DNA of 64,000 nucleotides, from assembly GCF_000419685.1 (NCBI RefSeq), contig NZ_ATTM01000008.1:1-64000 (forward strand), in the 5' to 3' direction. The translations under genes were made by a program, and so were the position numbers. The stretch is from Flavobacterium antarcticum DSM 19726. Lineage in GTDB: Bacteria > Bacteroidota > Bacteroidia > Flavobacteriales > Flavobacteriaceae. The notes under the pieces were generated by a model. The model was not told the DNA's origin and searched no databases. It worked only from the letters and a program-made list of their open reading frames with translations. This document shows, in pieces, positions 16,563 to 26,738 of the stretch (position 1 is its first letter; each line of letters starts with the position of its first letter).

Positions 16563-17936
16563 TTACACCTCTTCAATGCTGTACAATTCTGGGATTTCCG
16601 CATTCCAACCGTAGGTTTCTTTTATACCTATTTGCAACGCTTCTGCACCTTCCTTCTCCCCGTGTATAATGAAAATGCGTTCTGGTTTGATTTTAATTTT
16701 ATTGATCCAATCCAAAAGTTCCGCATGATCTGCATGTGCTGAAAGTCCCTCAATTTCTGCGACTTGCATATTGAATGGAACCCATTTCCCATACACTTTT
16801 AGCTCTTTCTCACCTTCTAATAGTTTTCTGCCTCGTGTTCCTTCGGCTTGGTAGCCAATAAAAAGCAACGTGTTTTTAGCATTATCCGCGTTTGTTTCGA
16901 GGTAGTTGAGCATCCTTCCACCGGTAAGCATGCCACTTCCGGCAATTACAATTTTTGGGCTTTTGTCTATTCGCAAATCCATCGTTTCTTCGTAACTGCT
17001 GACGATTGTAAAGTAAGAACACATTTCTGCAAATTCATATTCTTCTAACTTGTGCCAATCTTTCGTGCGTTGAAACAATTCTAAAACATCAGCTCCCATA
17101 GGGCTGTCCATAATCATCTGTACTTTTGGAATTTTATTTTCTTTCACTAATTTCCAAAAAACAAACATCATCAGTTGGGCTCGTTCTACTGAAAAACTAG
17201 GCACAAATAAACTTCCTCCTCTACTGATTGTTTCGTTTACGATGGCTTCAATTTGCGGGATCGCGTCTGTTTCTTCCTGGTGGAACCTACCTCCGTAAGT
17301 CGATTCTATAAAAAGCACATCGGCTCTTTTAGGTTTCAAAGGAGGATATAACAGTAAATCGTTGATTCTTCCAATATCTCCTGAGAAGACAAACCGTTTG
17401 CCGCGAACGTCCAATTCAATGAACGTAGCTCCTAAAATATGTCCTACATATTTGAATCGTGCTTTAATGCCATCAAACAACGCAATCCATTGAGATTGTG
17501 GAACACTTTTAAAATGCGGAATCGTCTTTTCAACATCTTTTAAATCGTACAATGGTTCGGCCGGATCGTGCTTAGAATAACCCTGTTTATTCGCTCGCTC
17601 TGCTTCTTGTTCCTGAATTTTAGCGCTGTCGTTAAGTATGATTTTTGCAATTTCCAATGTTGGACTCGTACCATATATTTTCCCATTGAAACCTTGCTTG
17701 ATCAATCGAGGTAAATAACCGGTATGGTCCATGTGGCCGTGTGTCAGTAAAACAATATCAATATCAGGTACATCTACCGGTGGATATTCCCAATTTTTGA
17801 GTCGCAGTTCTTTAAGACCTTGAAAAAGTCCGCAATCAATCAGTATCTTTTTTTCTCCGGTGTCCACTAAATATTTAGAACCGGTAACTGTTCCAGCTGC
17901 TCCTAAAAAATGGATGCTAATTTTATTATTTTTCAT
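16563..17936 (-). CDS. Beta-CASP metallo-beta-lactamase-fold RNase
   Basis: The 457-aa protein is a full-length MBL/beta-CASP nuclease of the CPSF73-like exonuclease group. Motif 2 is LLTHGHMDHTGYLPRL; later metal ligands lie in YVGHILGAT and FSGDIGR; the beta-CASP domain holds ESTYGGR and IVIAGSGMLTGGRMLNYL; GLSAHADHAELLDW and IFIIHGEKEGAEAL form the C-terminal motifs. It should cleave RNA with two zinc ions in the cytoplasm. ATG 17936 (MKNNKISIHFLGAAGTVTGS) is preferred to the in-frame start at 17975, which would overlap the upstream gene. It follows that ATP-cone nuclease gene by 11 bp, implying co-transcription. Confidence 0.93.
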   Translation of the reverse strand: MKNNKISIHFLGAAGTVTGSKYLVDTGEKKILIDCGLFQGLKELRLKNWEYPPVDVPDIDIVLLTHGHMDHTGYLPRLIKQGFNGKIYGTSPTLEIAKIILNDSAKIQEQEAERANKQGYSKHDPAEPLYDLKDVEKTIPHFKSVPQSQWIALFDGIKARFKYVGHILGATFIELDVRGKRFVFSGDIGRINDLLLYPPLKPKRADVLFIESTYGGRFHQEETDAIPQIEAIVNETISRGGSLFVPSFSVERAQLMMFVFWKLVKENKIPKVQMIMDSPMGADVLELFQRTKDWHKLEEYEFAEMCSYFTIVSSYEETMDLRIDKSPKIVIAGSGMLTGGRMLNYLETNADNAKNTLLFIGYQAEGTRGRKLLEGEKELKVYGKWVPFNMQVAEIEGLSAHADHAELLDWINKIKIKPERIFIIHGEKEGAEALQIGIKETYGWNAEIPELYSIEEV

Positions 17937-17947
17937 AGGGACGTGAT

Positions 17948-18790
17948 TTAATTGGTGCTGCATAATTCTTGGCAATCTTCTAAAACTATTTTTTTTCTTT
18001 CTCTGCTAATGCCAATTTGATCCAAAAACTCATGATGTTCGTGGATCTCTTTACAAAGTACAATTCCTTTGTCCAATAATTTTGTTTTTTCAGATTTTGT
18101 AAGTGTTGTTAAGGCCGTTAAAGGATGCATTCCCACTTTGTCAATTCGCTCTTTAATTCCATTTCCTTTTGGATAATCCCAACTTGCTAGACCTAAATTC
18201 ACACAGTTGCCGTACTGAAGTGCGTCCGCCGTAAATCGTGTATTGGTGTAGACCCATCCTTTATGCATTTTGGTATCGTGGCCTTGCTGTTTTTTCCATT
18301 CTATTTCAACATCAAGAAATCGCGACTGGATGTAAAGTGGAATTTTCACATTACAAAACCGTCCTTGATCGCTGTGGTATTTGCACTCAATCATGTAGTG
18401 ATGGTTGTCTTTTTGAGCAACGACATCTACTTCGTGTTGGACACAATTTCCTTGCACAAAAACGCCTACTTCAGTTTCAAAACCTTCATGTGCTAACAAT
18501 TGTCCTACTAATTTTTCAAAAGGAAACCCGGATGGACCCAATTGCATTAACGCTTTTTTAAGTTTGTAACGCGATGCCGTTGCTGTTGCTTTTCCTCTTA
18601 ATATTTTAAAAGCCATCTTATAGATTTGTTTGGTTGTCATCCCTTCTACTAGATTGTTTTGCACCTCGTCAGCGATTAAGAGAACAAGTGATTCATCTGC
18701 CTTAGCACGTCTTAAAGAGCTTTTCAATTTTTCCAGATCAAATTCTTGAATTTCTCCTGAATGCTTTATTATGTTGATTGTACTTTTCAT
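17948..18790 (-). CDS. ATP-cone plus PD-(D/E)XK (Mrr-like) nuclease
   Basis: The 280-aa protein begins with an ATP-cone domain (about 1-90, with IIKHSGEIQEFDLEKLKSSL and GMTTKQIYKMAF), the nucleotide-sensing module of ribonucleotide reductases and NrdR. A restriction-endonuclease fold follows (about 105-180) with HEVDVVAQKD and MIECKYHS, giving the D-(x)n-E-x-K catalytic set. The C-terminal 90 residues are helical. ATP or dATP level may therefore gate a nuclease; that coupling is inference. It is the first gene of a two-gene operon with the beta-CASP RNase. No methyltransferase is nearby, so it is not an ordinary restriction system. Confidence 0.85.
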   Translation of the reverse strand: MKSTINIIKHSGEIQEFDLEKLKSSLRRAKADESLVLLIADEVQNNLVEGMTTKQIYKMAFKILRGKATATASRYKLKKALMQLGPSGFPFEKLVGQLLAHEGFETEVGVFVQGNCVQHEVDVVAQKDNHHYMIECKYHSDQGRFCNVKIPLYIQSRFLDVEIEWKKQQGHDTKMHKGWVYTNTRFTADALQYGNCVNLGLASWDYPKGNGIKERIDKVGMHPLTALTTLTKSEKTKLLDKGIVLCKEIHEHHEFLDQIGISRERKKIVLEDCQELCSTN

Positions 18791-18924
18791 TTTGAAGATT
18801 TAGGACGATCGGTCTGTATTCAGTCATAAAAATTATTTCCTTTGTTCAAAACCGATCGTATTCTCATTCAGAAAGGTACACTTTTTATTGATGGTAAACT
18901 TTTAAAAATAAACGTCGTTATTTA

Positions 18925-21201
18925 TCAATAATTCACATTCAAACCAAATCCAATTCCCATATCACTATCATAATGCGTCGTGATTCCTAAGTTTTTCCCA
19001 ACAATATATTTGAAACCTGCCATGTATTCTTTGTCGGTATTGATCATAAAAGCACCTCTTAATCTTGGTGAAAGCGGAATGTCTTCACGCATCAATTGGA
19101 ATCTAAATGTCCCATCGTGGTATACCTCAGCTTGCGCAATTACTAATAAAGGCAACGTATAATTAAAACCTATGCTTGCCAGAATTCGTTTGTCTTTCGT
19201 ATTCTTTTGACCAAAAATATTCTCTTCTACTTCGTTGTGTCCGAATTTTCTATAACGGGCATCAAGACCTACAAACGGCATAAACCATTGATTGGTGCCG
19301 ATATATCTTCCAATATGTGTTTCTGATTCGTAACCGTGTTTGTCGTTGTAACCCAAACGCCATTCGGTTCCAAAACTCCAACGTGCATTTTGCAGCATCG
19401 CTTGTCCGTCGTTTCCATTGGTAGCAAAATCATTTTCTGCCATAAAATGCAATTCGTTACTTTCGGCTTGTAGCTTTTTATAGGATTGTGCTTTATTTGG
19501 TAGAAATGGATTTGGTTCAGAGTTTTCGTAACTGAACACGCGGTTCATTCCCGACATCATGTGGTATAAAATGTGGCAATGAAAAAACCAGTCTCCATCT
19601 GCATTAGCCGCAAATTCAATCACGTCCGTTTCCATTGGCATAATATCCAACACGTTTTTCAATGGAGCATAATCACCTTGTCCATTCAACACTCTAAAAT
19701 CATGACCGTGTAAGTGCATCGGATGACGCATCATCGAATTATTATACAACGTAATGCGAACGATCTCCCCTTTTTTAATCAAAATTTTATCGCTTTCTGA
19801 AAGTACCTTATTGTCCATACTCCATACGTACCGGTTCATATTTCCGGTAAGTTCAAAGCGGATTTCTCTTACTGGAGCGTCTTTATCAAGGGTGGTTTTT
19901 GTTGGAGATTTCAGCATTCCGTAATTTAAAGTCACGATATCAGCATTCATAGAATGTTTCGAATGGTCCATACCTTCCATTTTCATGTCAGTATTTTTCT
20001 CCATCTTCATTTTATCCCCTTTCATGTCCATTTTCCCATGTTCCATTTTCATAGAAGTTCCAGATAGTTCTGGATACATGACGGTATTCATATCCATTTT
20101 TTGCAAAGACATATCCATTCCCATATCGTTCATGGTTCCGTCCATGTTCATCATGTCGTTCATCATCTTCATTCCTTCAAAGTATTTTAACTTTGGAAGT
20201 GGACTGATTAATTGCTTAATGCCTTCGCCAATGTAAACCGATGCAGATTTCGTTCGGTCTTCGGCTGTAGCCAAAAATTCGTAAGAAGTATTTGCTGCAG
20301 GAATAGTTACTACAACATCATACGTTTCAGAAACCCCAATGATTAATCGGTCCACTTCAACGGGTTCAACGTCGTTTCCATCATTGGCAACAACTGTTAT
20401 TTTTCCTCCAGCATATTGCAACCAAAAATAAGACGAAGCACCACCATTTGCTATCCGTAATCTTACTTTGTCGCCTGCTTTGAATTGGGAAAGTTGGCTT
20501 TCATTTTTATTATTAATCAAAAATTTGTCATAATAAACATCACTCACATCCATGGCTAACATTCGTTTCCACTCGTTATTAAGCTTCGTTTTAAAATGTC
20601 CTTCCTTAATTGCTTCGATGTAACTTTGAGTAGTTCCTTTTTTAATAGCAAACCAATCCGAAGCATTGTGAAGCATTCGATGTACATTCATTGGATTGAT
20701 ATCGGTCCATTCACTCAAAATAATGGGGACTTGCGGGATATCATCAATGCCTTTTCTAAAAGTGGGATCGTCTGCTTTTTTCTTCAAAATCAACGAACCG
20801 TGCATTCCTATTTGTTCTTGCATGCCGCTGTGGCTGTGGTACCAATGCGTTCCGTTTTGGATAATTGGGAAACGATAAATGAATGTTTCACCTGGCTCAA
20901 TTGGTTTTTGCGTCAAATGAGGAACGCCATCATATTCATTGGGAATATACAATCCGTGCCAGTGCAAGGATGTCGATTCTTTCAGATGATTGTGGACGTG
21001 AATTTCGGCAATATCTCCTTCGGTGAACGTCAAGGTTGGCATTGGAATCTGCCCATTTACAGCAATAGCTCTTTTTTCTTTTCCTGTGAAATTTACGAGG
21101 GTATCCCGAACGTGTAAATCGTAGCGAACTATGTTCTGAGCGTAATTTTCGGATGCAAACCCTATTACAACTAAGAGTGTTAGTAGTATTTTATTTTTCA
21201 T
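18925..21201 (-). CDS. Multicopper oxidase (PcoA/CopA-type) fused to a CopB-like barrel
   Basis: The 758-aa exported protein joins two copper-resistance functions. A signal peptide (1-21) precedes a three-cupredoxin multicopper oxidase with copper motifs HWHG (80-83), HWYHSHSG (119-126), HPMHLHGHDF (near 500) and WFFHCHILYHM (near 545). Between domains lies a Met-rich segment (about 345-420, repeated MDM and MKME) like the copper-binding loops of CueO/PcoA. The last 180 residues, with GTEWRLGYND, PFVGLDARYRKFG and MAGFKYIVGKNLGI, resemble the CopB outer-membrane barrel. It should oxidise Cu(I) in the periplasm. It overlaps the upstream DUF305 gene by 11 bp and is last in the copper cluster. 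Confidence 0.88.
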   Translation of the reverse strand: MKNKILLTLLVVIGFASENYAQNIVRYDLHVRDTLVNFTGKEKRAIAVNGQIPMPTLTFTEGDIAEIHVHNHLKESTSLHWHGLYIPNEYDGVPHLTQKPIEPGETFIYRFPIIQNGTHWYHSHSGMQEQIGMHGSLILKKKADDPTFRKGIDDIPQVPIILSEWTDINPMNVHRMLHNASDWFAIKKGTTQSYIEAIKEGHFKTKLNNEWKRMLAMDVSDVYYDKFLINNKNESQLSQFKAGDKVRLRIANGGASSYFWLQYAGGKITVVANDGNDVEPVEVDRLIIGVSETYDVVVTIPAANTSYEFLATAEDRTKSASVYIGEGIKQLISPLPKLKYFEGMKMMNDMMNMDGTMNDMGMDMSLQKMDMNTVMYPELSGTSMKMEHGKMDMKGDKMKMEKNTDMKMEGMDHSKHSMNADIVTLNYGMLKSPTKTTLDKDAPVREIRFELTGNMNRYVWSMDNKVLSESDKILIKKGEIVRITLYNNSMMRHPMHLHGHDFRVLNGQGDYAPLKNVLDIMPMETDVIEFAANADGDWFFHCHILYHMMSGMNRVFSYENSEPNPFLPNKAQSYKKLQAESNELHFMAENDFATNGNDGQAMLQNARWSFGTEWRLGYNDKHGYESETHIGRYIGTNQWFMPFVGLDARYRKFGHNEVEENIFGQKNTKDKRILASIGFNYTLPLLVIAQAEVYHDGTFRFQLMREDIPLSPRLRGAFMINTDKEYMAGFKYIVGKNLGITTHYDSDMGIGFGLNVNY

Positions 21202-21673
21202 TTTCTAAACGTTTAATCATTATTTTCATTTGTTCAATTTCTTTCTTTTGTGCTTGAATGATATCATCCGCTAATTTTCGAACTTCAGCGTCTTTTATAT
21301 CGGCTCTTTCGCTGGTAAGAATCGCAATTGAGTGATGTGGAATCATTCCTTTTAACCACAAAAGGTCTCCAACTATTGGCTTTTGAATACGCACTAAAGT
21401 TAGTGCGGTACTAAAAAGCACTAAACTTCCAAGCAGAATTGCCCTGTTCTTTTTCTTATTTGTATACATGCCTAACATAAACAACAGCATAATTACCGCC
21501 ATCGCTGAAATTCCCAAACACACCATATAGAAGCGGGTCATACTGAAATAAACATGGTCAATTGAATAGGTGTTTAAATACATCGTGATATACATCGCTA
21601 TGAATGACGCGCCAATCATTAAAAAGAAGGTGGTGTATTTAGATTTTTGTGTATGTGTATGTGTATTGTCCAT
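21191..21673 (-). CDS. DUF305 membrane protein of the copper cluster
   Basis: The 160-aa protein has a His-rich N-terminus (HTHTHTQ), three transmembrane helices (about 14-34, 45-67, 77-95) and a C-terminal DUF305-type ferritin-like helical segment with LKGMIPHHSIAILTSERA. The paired His and the charged helices after it are thought to bind metal. DUF305 proteins are regularly linked to copper ATPases and multicopper oxidases, as here. The gene sits 17 bp after the P-type ATPase gene and overlaps the multicopper oxidase start, so all three are probably one transcript. Confidence 0.87.
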   Translation of the reverse strand: MDNTHTHTQKSKYTTFFLMIGASFIAMYITMYLNTYSIDHVYFSMTRFYMVCLGISAMAVIMLLFMLGMYTNKKKNRAILLGSLVLFSTALTLVRIQKPIVGDLLWLKGMIPHHSIAILTSERADIKDAEVRKLADDIIQAQKKEIEQMKIMIKRLENEK

Positions 21674-21690
21674 CTTAATTTGTTTTAGAT

Positions 21691-24210
21691 TTAAATTTTA
21701 AGCATTCTCAGTCTTAAAGCATTGGCTATAACGGAAACCGAACTAAAACTCATGGCTAAAGCAGCAATCATAGGTGAAAGTAATAGTCCGAAAAATGGAT
21801 AAAGAATTCCAGCAGCAATTGGAATTCCTAAAACATTATAGAAAAATGCAAAAAATAGATTTTGTTTGATGTTCTTCATCACACCATGACTCAGATTTTT
21901 CGCTTTCACAATGCCAAGTAAATCTCCTTTTACTAAAGTGATTTTAGCGCTCTCAATAGCTACATCCGTTCCAGTTCCCATTGCAATTCCTATGTCGGCT
22001 TGAGCTAAAGCTGGCGCGTCATTGATTCCATCTCCTGCCATCGCAACAATTTTACCTTGAGCTTGCAATTTTTTTACATATTGCAATTTGTCTTGTGGTA
22101 AAAAACTTGCTTTAAAGTCGGTTAGATTTAATTCAGAAGCCACTGCTTTTGCTGTGTTTTCGTTATCTCCTGTTAGCATTATTACCTCAACACCCTGACG
22201 TTTTAATTCTATAATTGCTTCAATACTTGATGGCTTAATAGCATCGGTAATAGTAATATAACCAACCACTTTTTTATCAATGGCAATGTAAGAAACGGTT
22301 TTTCCCAACTTTTGCTCTGCAATAACTTCTTGTTCAATTTCTGAAAAATCCTGAACGCCTTCTTGTTCCAATAATTTTTTATTACCTAAAAGAATTTGCT
22401 CATTATTAATAGTTCCTTTCACACCTTTTCCAGTAACTGACTCAAAGTTTTCTACTTTCGAAAAATCAGCTTTTTTAGATTTGGCAAAATTTACAACTGC
22501 AGTCGCTAAAGGATGTTCACTACTTTGGTTAATAGAAGCTATTTTTCCTAAGACATCAATCTCATCAATTTCTTTAACAACAATTTTTTCTAGAGATGGT
22601 TTACCTTCTGTAATTGTTCCCGTTTTATCGGTAATTAGCACATCGATTTTATTCATTTTTTCGATGGCTTCGGCGTTCTTGATTAGTACACCATTTTGAG
22701 CACCTTTTCCTACGCCAACCATCACTGACATTGGTGTTGCTAAACCTAGAGCACAAGGACAAGCAATAATAAGTACCGCAATAGCATTCACAAAACCATA
22801 AACCAATTTAGGCTCAGGGCCAAATTGCCACCAAATAAAAAATGTGATTATAGAAACAACAACGACAATTGGAACAAAATATTTAGCGACCTTATCAACT
22901 ACATTTTGAATTGGAGCTCGAGAGCGACTGGCGTCGCTGACCATTTGTACGATTTGAGATAATAACGTTTCTGAACCTACTTTTTCAGCAACCATTAAAA
23001 ATGATTTCGTGCCATTAATAGTTCCTGAACTTACAGCATCATCGACATTTTTATCTACAGGAATCGGTTCGCCGGTAATCATCGACTCGTCGATTGTACT
23101 ATGACCTTCTGTAATTTTCCCGTCAACTGGAATCTTCTCGCCTGGTTTTACTCGTATGCTATCTCCTTTTTTAATTTCGTGAATAGAAATTACTTTTTCT
23201 TCACCATCAACAACTAAAGTCGCTTCTGTAGGTGCTAATTTCAACAGTTCTTTAATCGCACCACTGGTTTTACTATGTGCTTTTGCTTCTAATAATTGAC
23301 CCAATAGCACTAAAGTTAAAACCACAACCGCTGCTTCAAAATATAAGTGAACAGTTCCGCTTTCAGTTTTAAATTGTGCGGGAAAAAATTCTGGAAATAA
23401 CATTCCAAATATGCTGAATAGAAATGCAACTCCGGTACCGATTCCGATTAGCGTAAACATATTTAAATTCCAAGAAATAATGGATTTCCACGCTCGTTCA
23501 AAAAACATCCAACATGCGTAAAATACAACAGGAAGTGTTAGAACAAATTGAACCCAATTCCAGTACCGCAATTCCATAATTTGAAATAACGGATTGTTAG
23601 GAATCATCTCTGACATCGCAATTATAAACACTGGAATAGTGAATATCAAAGCGATTTTCATCTTTTTAGATAACTTCAAATATGCCTTTTCTTCGTCCGA
23701 TTCTGTAGGTTCCATAGGCACTAAATCCATTCCGCAAATTGGGCAACTTCCCGGTTCGTCCTCAACGATTTCAGGATGCATCGGACACGTGTATTGTGTT
23801 GCTTGATTATGAGAAGGTTGTTTGACCAAATCCATTCCGCAAACAGGACAATCTCCAGCTTTATCGTAGACTTTCTCTCCTTCGCAATGCATTGGACAAT
23901 AATAAGTGCCTGGTTCGTTTTTACTTGAAGCTTTAGATTTACTTGTTTTTTTTTCAGTGGAGCAACAACTATCTTTTATTTCCGAAGCACCTTTGGAATT
24001 TGGTAAAGATATTTGGTACGTGCTTTCGCTTCCGCCTAATGCCTTCTGAAAAATTTCTAATTCAACATGCTTTGACATTGTAATGGTAGCTTCTTCATTG
24101 TCTTTCGAAACAAGCACTTCTGTAACATTTTCAACTTTCAATAAGTCTTTTCGCACAGTGCTTTCACAACCTGAACAAGTCATTCCTGTAACCGTATATT
24201 TATGTGTCAT
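21691..24210 (-). CDS. copA: Copper-translocating P1B-type ATPase
   Basis: The 839-aa pump begins with an HMA domain (GMTCSGC, residues about 9-15), then two heavy-metal-binding CPMH...CP(V/I)CGMDLV modules (about 103-170), and eight membrane helices. The channel motif is [11 protein letters not shown], phosphorylation occurs at DKTGT, the nucleotide pocket has [10 protein letters not shown], and the hinge is [16 protein letters not shown]. These mark a Cu(I) exporter of the inner membrane. ATG 24210 is chosen over an in-frame start four codons earlier because it gives the standard [12 protein letters not shown]. The gene sits 91 bp after the outer-membrane protein gene and 17 bp before the DUF305 gene. 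Confidence 0.96.
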   Translation of the reverse strand: MTHKYTVTGMTCSGCESTVRKDLLKVENVTEVLVSKDNEEATITMSKHVELEIFQKALGGSESTYQISLPNSKGASEIKDSCCSTEKKTSKSKASSKNEPGTYYCPMHCEGEKVYDKAGDCPVCGMDLVKQPSHNQATQYTCPMHPEIVEDEPGSCPICGMDLVPMEPTESDEEKAYLKLSKKMKIALIFTIPVFIIAMSEMIPNNPLFQIMELRYWNWVQFVLTLPVVFYACWMFFERAWKSIISWNLNMFTLIGIGTGVAFLFSIFGMLFPEFFPAQFKTESGTVHLYFEAAVVVLTLVLLGQLLEAKAHSKTSGAIKELLKLAPTEATLVVDGEEKVISIHEIKKGDSIRVKPGEKIPVDGKITEGHSTIDESMITGEPIPVDKNVDDAVSSGTINGTKSFLMVAEKVGSETLLSQIVQMVSDASRSRAPIQNVVDKVAKYFVPIVVVVSIITFFIWWQFGPEPKLVYGFVNAIAVLIIACPCALGLATPMSVMVGVGKGAQNGVLIKNAEAIEKMNKIDVLITDKTGTITEGKPSLEKIVVKEIDEIDVLGKIASINQSSEHPLATAVVNFAKSKKADFSKVENFESVTGKGVKGTINNEQILLGNKKLLEQEGVQDFSEIEQEVIAEQKLGKTVSYIAIDKKVVGYITITDAIKPSSIEAIIELKRQGVEVIMLTGDNENTAKAVASELNLTDFKASFLPQDKLQYVKKLQAQGKIVAMAGDGINDAPALAQADIGIAMGTGTDVAIESAKITLVKGDLLGIVKAKNLSHGVMKNIKQNLFFAFFYNVLGIPIAAGILYPFFGLLLSPMIAALAMSFSSVSVIANALRLRMLKI

Positions 24211-24301
24211 TTTTATGTACATTAATAGCAGCGTGAACTAGCTAATTAGTATTCTTTACTTTTCATTCTAAAGCTGAGCGTTCCTGCATAAATATAGACC
24301 G

Positions 24302-25111
24302 TTACTTTTTCAAATTAAAAAAAGTATAATACAAGTTCAAATACACTCCATTTGGTGCAGAACGTGTCATCGAACTTAGTAATTCATGTCTGTAAGCCAA
24401 GTCCACTCGAGCTTGACTGTTGAAAATAAATTGTACAACCGGAACAACATCTAAGTATGATTTTCCATTTTCGTTAATGGTTTGGCCGACAAATTCAACC
24501 ATCAAATTAATGTTGGTTTGCTTAAAACTTGTGTACTTTTTAGGATACATTAATTGACCAAATGACAATGTATAATTCGTAGCATTATTTCCTAAATTAT
24601 CTGGAAACGGATTACTGGATGTGTTGTCAAAGGCTTTTTCAAAACTCACCGTCGAACTTATGGCCAATTTTTTAATCAAAGTTGTAGCCACAATTCCGGC
24701 TTCAATTCCTGTATTATTACCCATAATTTCTATCTGCTCTTGGTGAATCTTCGCGTTGTTAAAACTATATCGTCCAAACGCAGCCATTCGAAAGTGACTG
24801 TTTAAATCATCCGAAGAGTAGAAGCGGTATTTTGTATACAAACTACCGCCTTCTGCTGCAAAATTATTATCGCGATTGCTGAGAAACGCGGTTGCTCTAA
24901 ACATCAAATTCCGATTGAGTCCGTAAGAAACCTCAGGCATTAATTGGTAATCGTAACCACTTTTAAATTCCTCTTTAAAAAGCGACTGTAACACATTTAC
25001 ACCTAAAGAATTCGCGGGCACATTACTTGCGGGATCGGTCATTAGAAACAATTCCTGACTAATCCCTTTTTGAAAAATAACTAATGTAAGGACTACTAAA
25101 ATCTTCTTCAT
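24302..25111 (-). CDS. Outer-membrane beta-barrel protein of the copper cluster
   Basis: The 269-aa exported protein has a signal peptide (about 1-18, ending GISQ) and alternating amphipathic strands with a terminal aromatic residue pattern (NLYYTFFNL), typical of a beta-barrel. It starts MTDPASNVPANSLGVN after cleavage, a pattern seen in Bacteroidetes proteins annotated as hypothetical next to metal-efflux genes. Its start codon overlaps the stop of the HMA gene by one base (TAATG), implying translational coupling. A role in copper passage or sensing at the outer membrane is inferred from context only. Confidence 0.75.
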   Translation of the reverse strand: MKKILVVLTLVIFQKGISQELFLMTDPASNVPANSLGVNVLQSLFKEEFKSGYDYQLMPEVSYGLNRNLMFRATAFLSNRDNNFAAEGGSLYTKYRFYSSDDLNSHFRMAAFGRYSFNNAKIHQEQIEIMGNNTGIEAGIVATTLIKKLAISSTVSFEKAFDNTSSNPFPDNLGNNATNYTLSFGQLMYPKKYTSFKQTNINLMVEFVGQTINENGKSYLDVVPVVQFIFNSQARVDLAYRHELLSSMTRSAPNGVYLNLYYTFFNLKK

Positions 25112-25608
25112 TAGTTCAACACTTTTACATGAAAATCAGCTTCATTCGAACTTGCGTATGTAGGAATATTTTTATACGCTTTTGCTAATTTTTTAAACTC
25201 TTTATCTACTACGTATCCTTTATCCAATACTTGAATTTGAATTTCTTTGGATTTTTTCGTTACATCTTTTACAATAATATAAGGACTTTTATTCGCAGTT
25301 TCTGAAGGAACAGTTAAAACAAGTGAACCAATGAAGAACCCTGCTTTTTCTACTTTTTCCTTGAAAGTAGCAGGCGTTAATGTATTGCCTTCTTTCAGCG
25401 TAACAGTAAAAGTATTTGTGTTTAAATCCGTTTCCACATTTACTGCTTCTGGAAGCGATTGCAATTGCTTGTTGATCGCATTGGAACACATAGAACACGT
25501 TAAACCTGTAGCTATGATTTCGGCTTTTGAAATTTGAGCTGAAGCAGCTGTACTGAATAAAGCAACAATTAGTATTAGTACGATGTATTTTATATTTACT
25601 ATTTTCAT
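25111..25608 (-). CDS. Exported heavy-metal-associated (HMA) domain protein
   Basis: The 165-aa protein has a signal peptide (about 1-24, ending ASAQ) and an HMA domain (about 27-98) with the metal site GLTCSMCSNAI, whose two Cys bind Cu(I) in this family. The C-terminal 60 residues form an extra domain without known motif (KKSKEIQIQVLDKG). It may act as a periplasmic copper chaperone for the ATPase, the oxidase or the outer-membrane protein. It is translationally coupled to the barrel gene downstream. Confidence 0.88.
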   Translation of the reverse strand: MKIVNIKYIVLILIVALFSTAASAQISKAEIIATGLTCSMCSNAINKQLQSLPEAVNVETDLNTNTFTVTLKEGNTLTPATFKEKVEKAGFFIGSLVLTVPSETANKSPYIIVKDVTKKSKEIQIQVLDKGYVVDKEFKKLAKAYKNIPTYASSNEADFHVKVLN

Positions 25609-25695
25609 TTTATTTGTATTTTGAATTAATTTTTAGTGAAGAAATTATAACGCTACAATTAATTTTTGCGAATATAATTTCAAATTAAAAGTGAC

Positions 25696-26550
25696 TTAGT
25701 TAATAGTTTCAACTGTTTTACCACAACTCATCATTTGAGAACCGTAATATGGATTTTTGACTGCATTTTCTTTACTCAACCAGTTAGCACCTTTTCCGTT
25801 GTTTGCCATCGGGCAAAATTGATAATAGACAGGAGTATCCGTTTTTGAAATTTTAATCAACGTATACATGTCTTTTGAGAGATTTATGAAACCATCTCTT
25901 TGCTGAGCAACATCTTTAGAATCTGCAATATATTTTACATCCTTTTTTAAATCATTTAAAACTTTCATCCAAACCATGTGAACATCCATTTCTAATTTAT
26001 CCATCTTAACATCTCCGATTGCAGCTAATAATGCAGTCGCATTTTTAGAAGCAGATGCAGCATCTGTTTTCACCAATGCATCTTTCACAGCAAAATAATT
26101 ATTAAACACGGGGTCTAACGGTTTGTTTTGTGGCGCTTGTAAAGTCATAGTTTGCATGTGATCTTTATGAGTTCCAACTTCAGCTGACTCTTTTACGGCA
26201 ACTTTTGCTTCTCTATCGTACTGACAACATCCGTGAAGATTTTCATACACATCGTCTGGAGCTAAAAAAGAATCACTGTCGTAACCTGCCAAAGCAATAC
26301 GCTTTAAAATCTCATCCTGATTCGTTTTTTTAGAATCAAAAGTTAGCGTTGCCATTTTAGTGTTTTTGTCCCAATCTACAGAAGCAACTTTTTTCAGATT
26401 GCCTGCGTTTTCAATTGTTTTTTCGCACATGCCGCAGTTGCCGTAAATTTTTACGTTTGCTGTTGTTGCATTTTTTATTTGTGCATGACTTGCAGTAAAG
26501 GATAGCACCAAAGTTAGTGCTACCAGAATTTTTGATATTGAATTTTTCAT
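25696..26550 (-). CDS. Exported HMA plus DUF3347 protein
   Basis: The 284-aa protein has a signal peptide (about 1-23, ending SHAQ), an HMA domain (about 27-95, with YGNCGMCEKTIENAG), and a DUF3347 domain (about 140-284) with the typical ending FCPMANNGKGANWLSKEN and NPYYGSQMMSCG. DUF3347 domains occur in CusB-related and copper-cluster proteins and carry Cys/Met residues suited to copper binding. The gene is 87 bp upstream of the next HMA gene on the same strand. It is probably a periplasmic copper-sequestering protein; its precise role has not been settled. Confidence 0.87.
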   Translation of the reverse strand: MKNSISKILVALTLVLSFTASHAQIKNATTANVKIYGNCGMCEKTIENAGNLKKVASVDWDKNTKMATLTFDSKKTNQDEILKRIALAGYDSDSFLAPDDVYENLHGCCQYDREAKVAVKESAEVGTHKDHMQTMTLQAPQNKPLDPVFNNYFAVKDALVKTDAASASKNATALLAAIGDVKMDKLEMDVHMVWMKVLNDLKKDVKYIADSKDVAQQRDGFINLSKDMYTLIKISKTDTPVYYQFCPMANNGKGANWLSKENAVKNPYYGSQMMSCGKTVETIN

Positions 26551-26738
26551 CAGTATAATTTTAGATTCAAAAAAGAATTAGCCTTTTTTGAATTTGATTT
26601 TTAGTAAAATTTTTCGAATAAGTAACAACAAAACGAAATTCTTCCCTGTGTAAATAGGTGAGTTTTCTGTAACAAGTTGTTTAAAAAGTATAGCGTTTGC
26701 TATAAAGTTGACATAAGTGTAGCTGTCAAATACTAAAT

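Noticed and set aside
17948..18790. A Type II or IV restriction-modification system
   Set aside because: No methyltransferase or specificity subunit lies nearby, and the partner gene is an RNase, so a restriction role is only one possibility.
19985..20236. Antisense frame opposite the Met-rich part of the multicopper oxidase
   Set aside because: It arises from the repeated ATG codons on the coding strand; no independent support.
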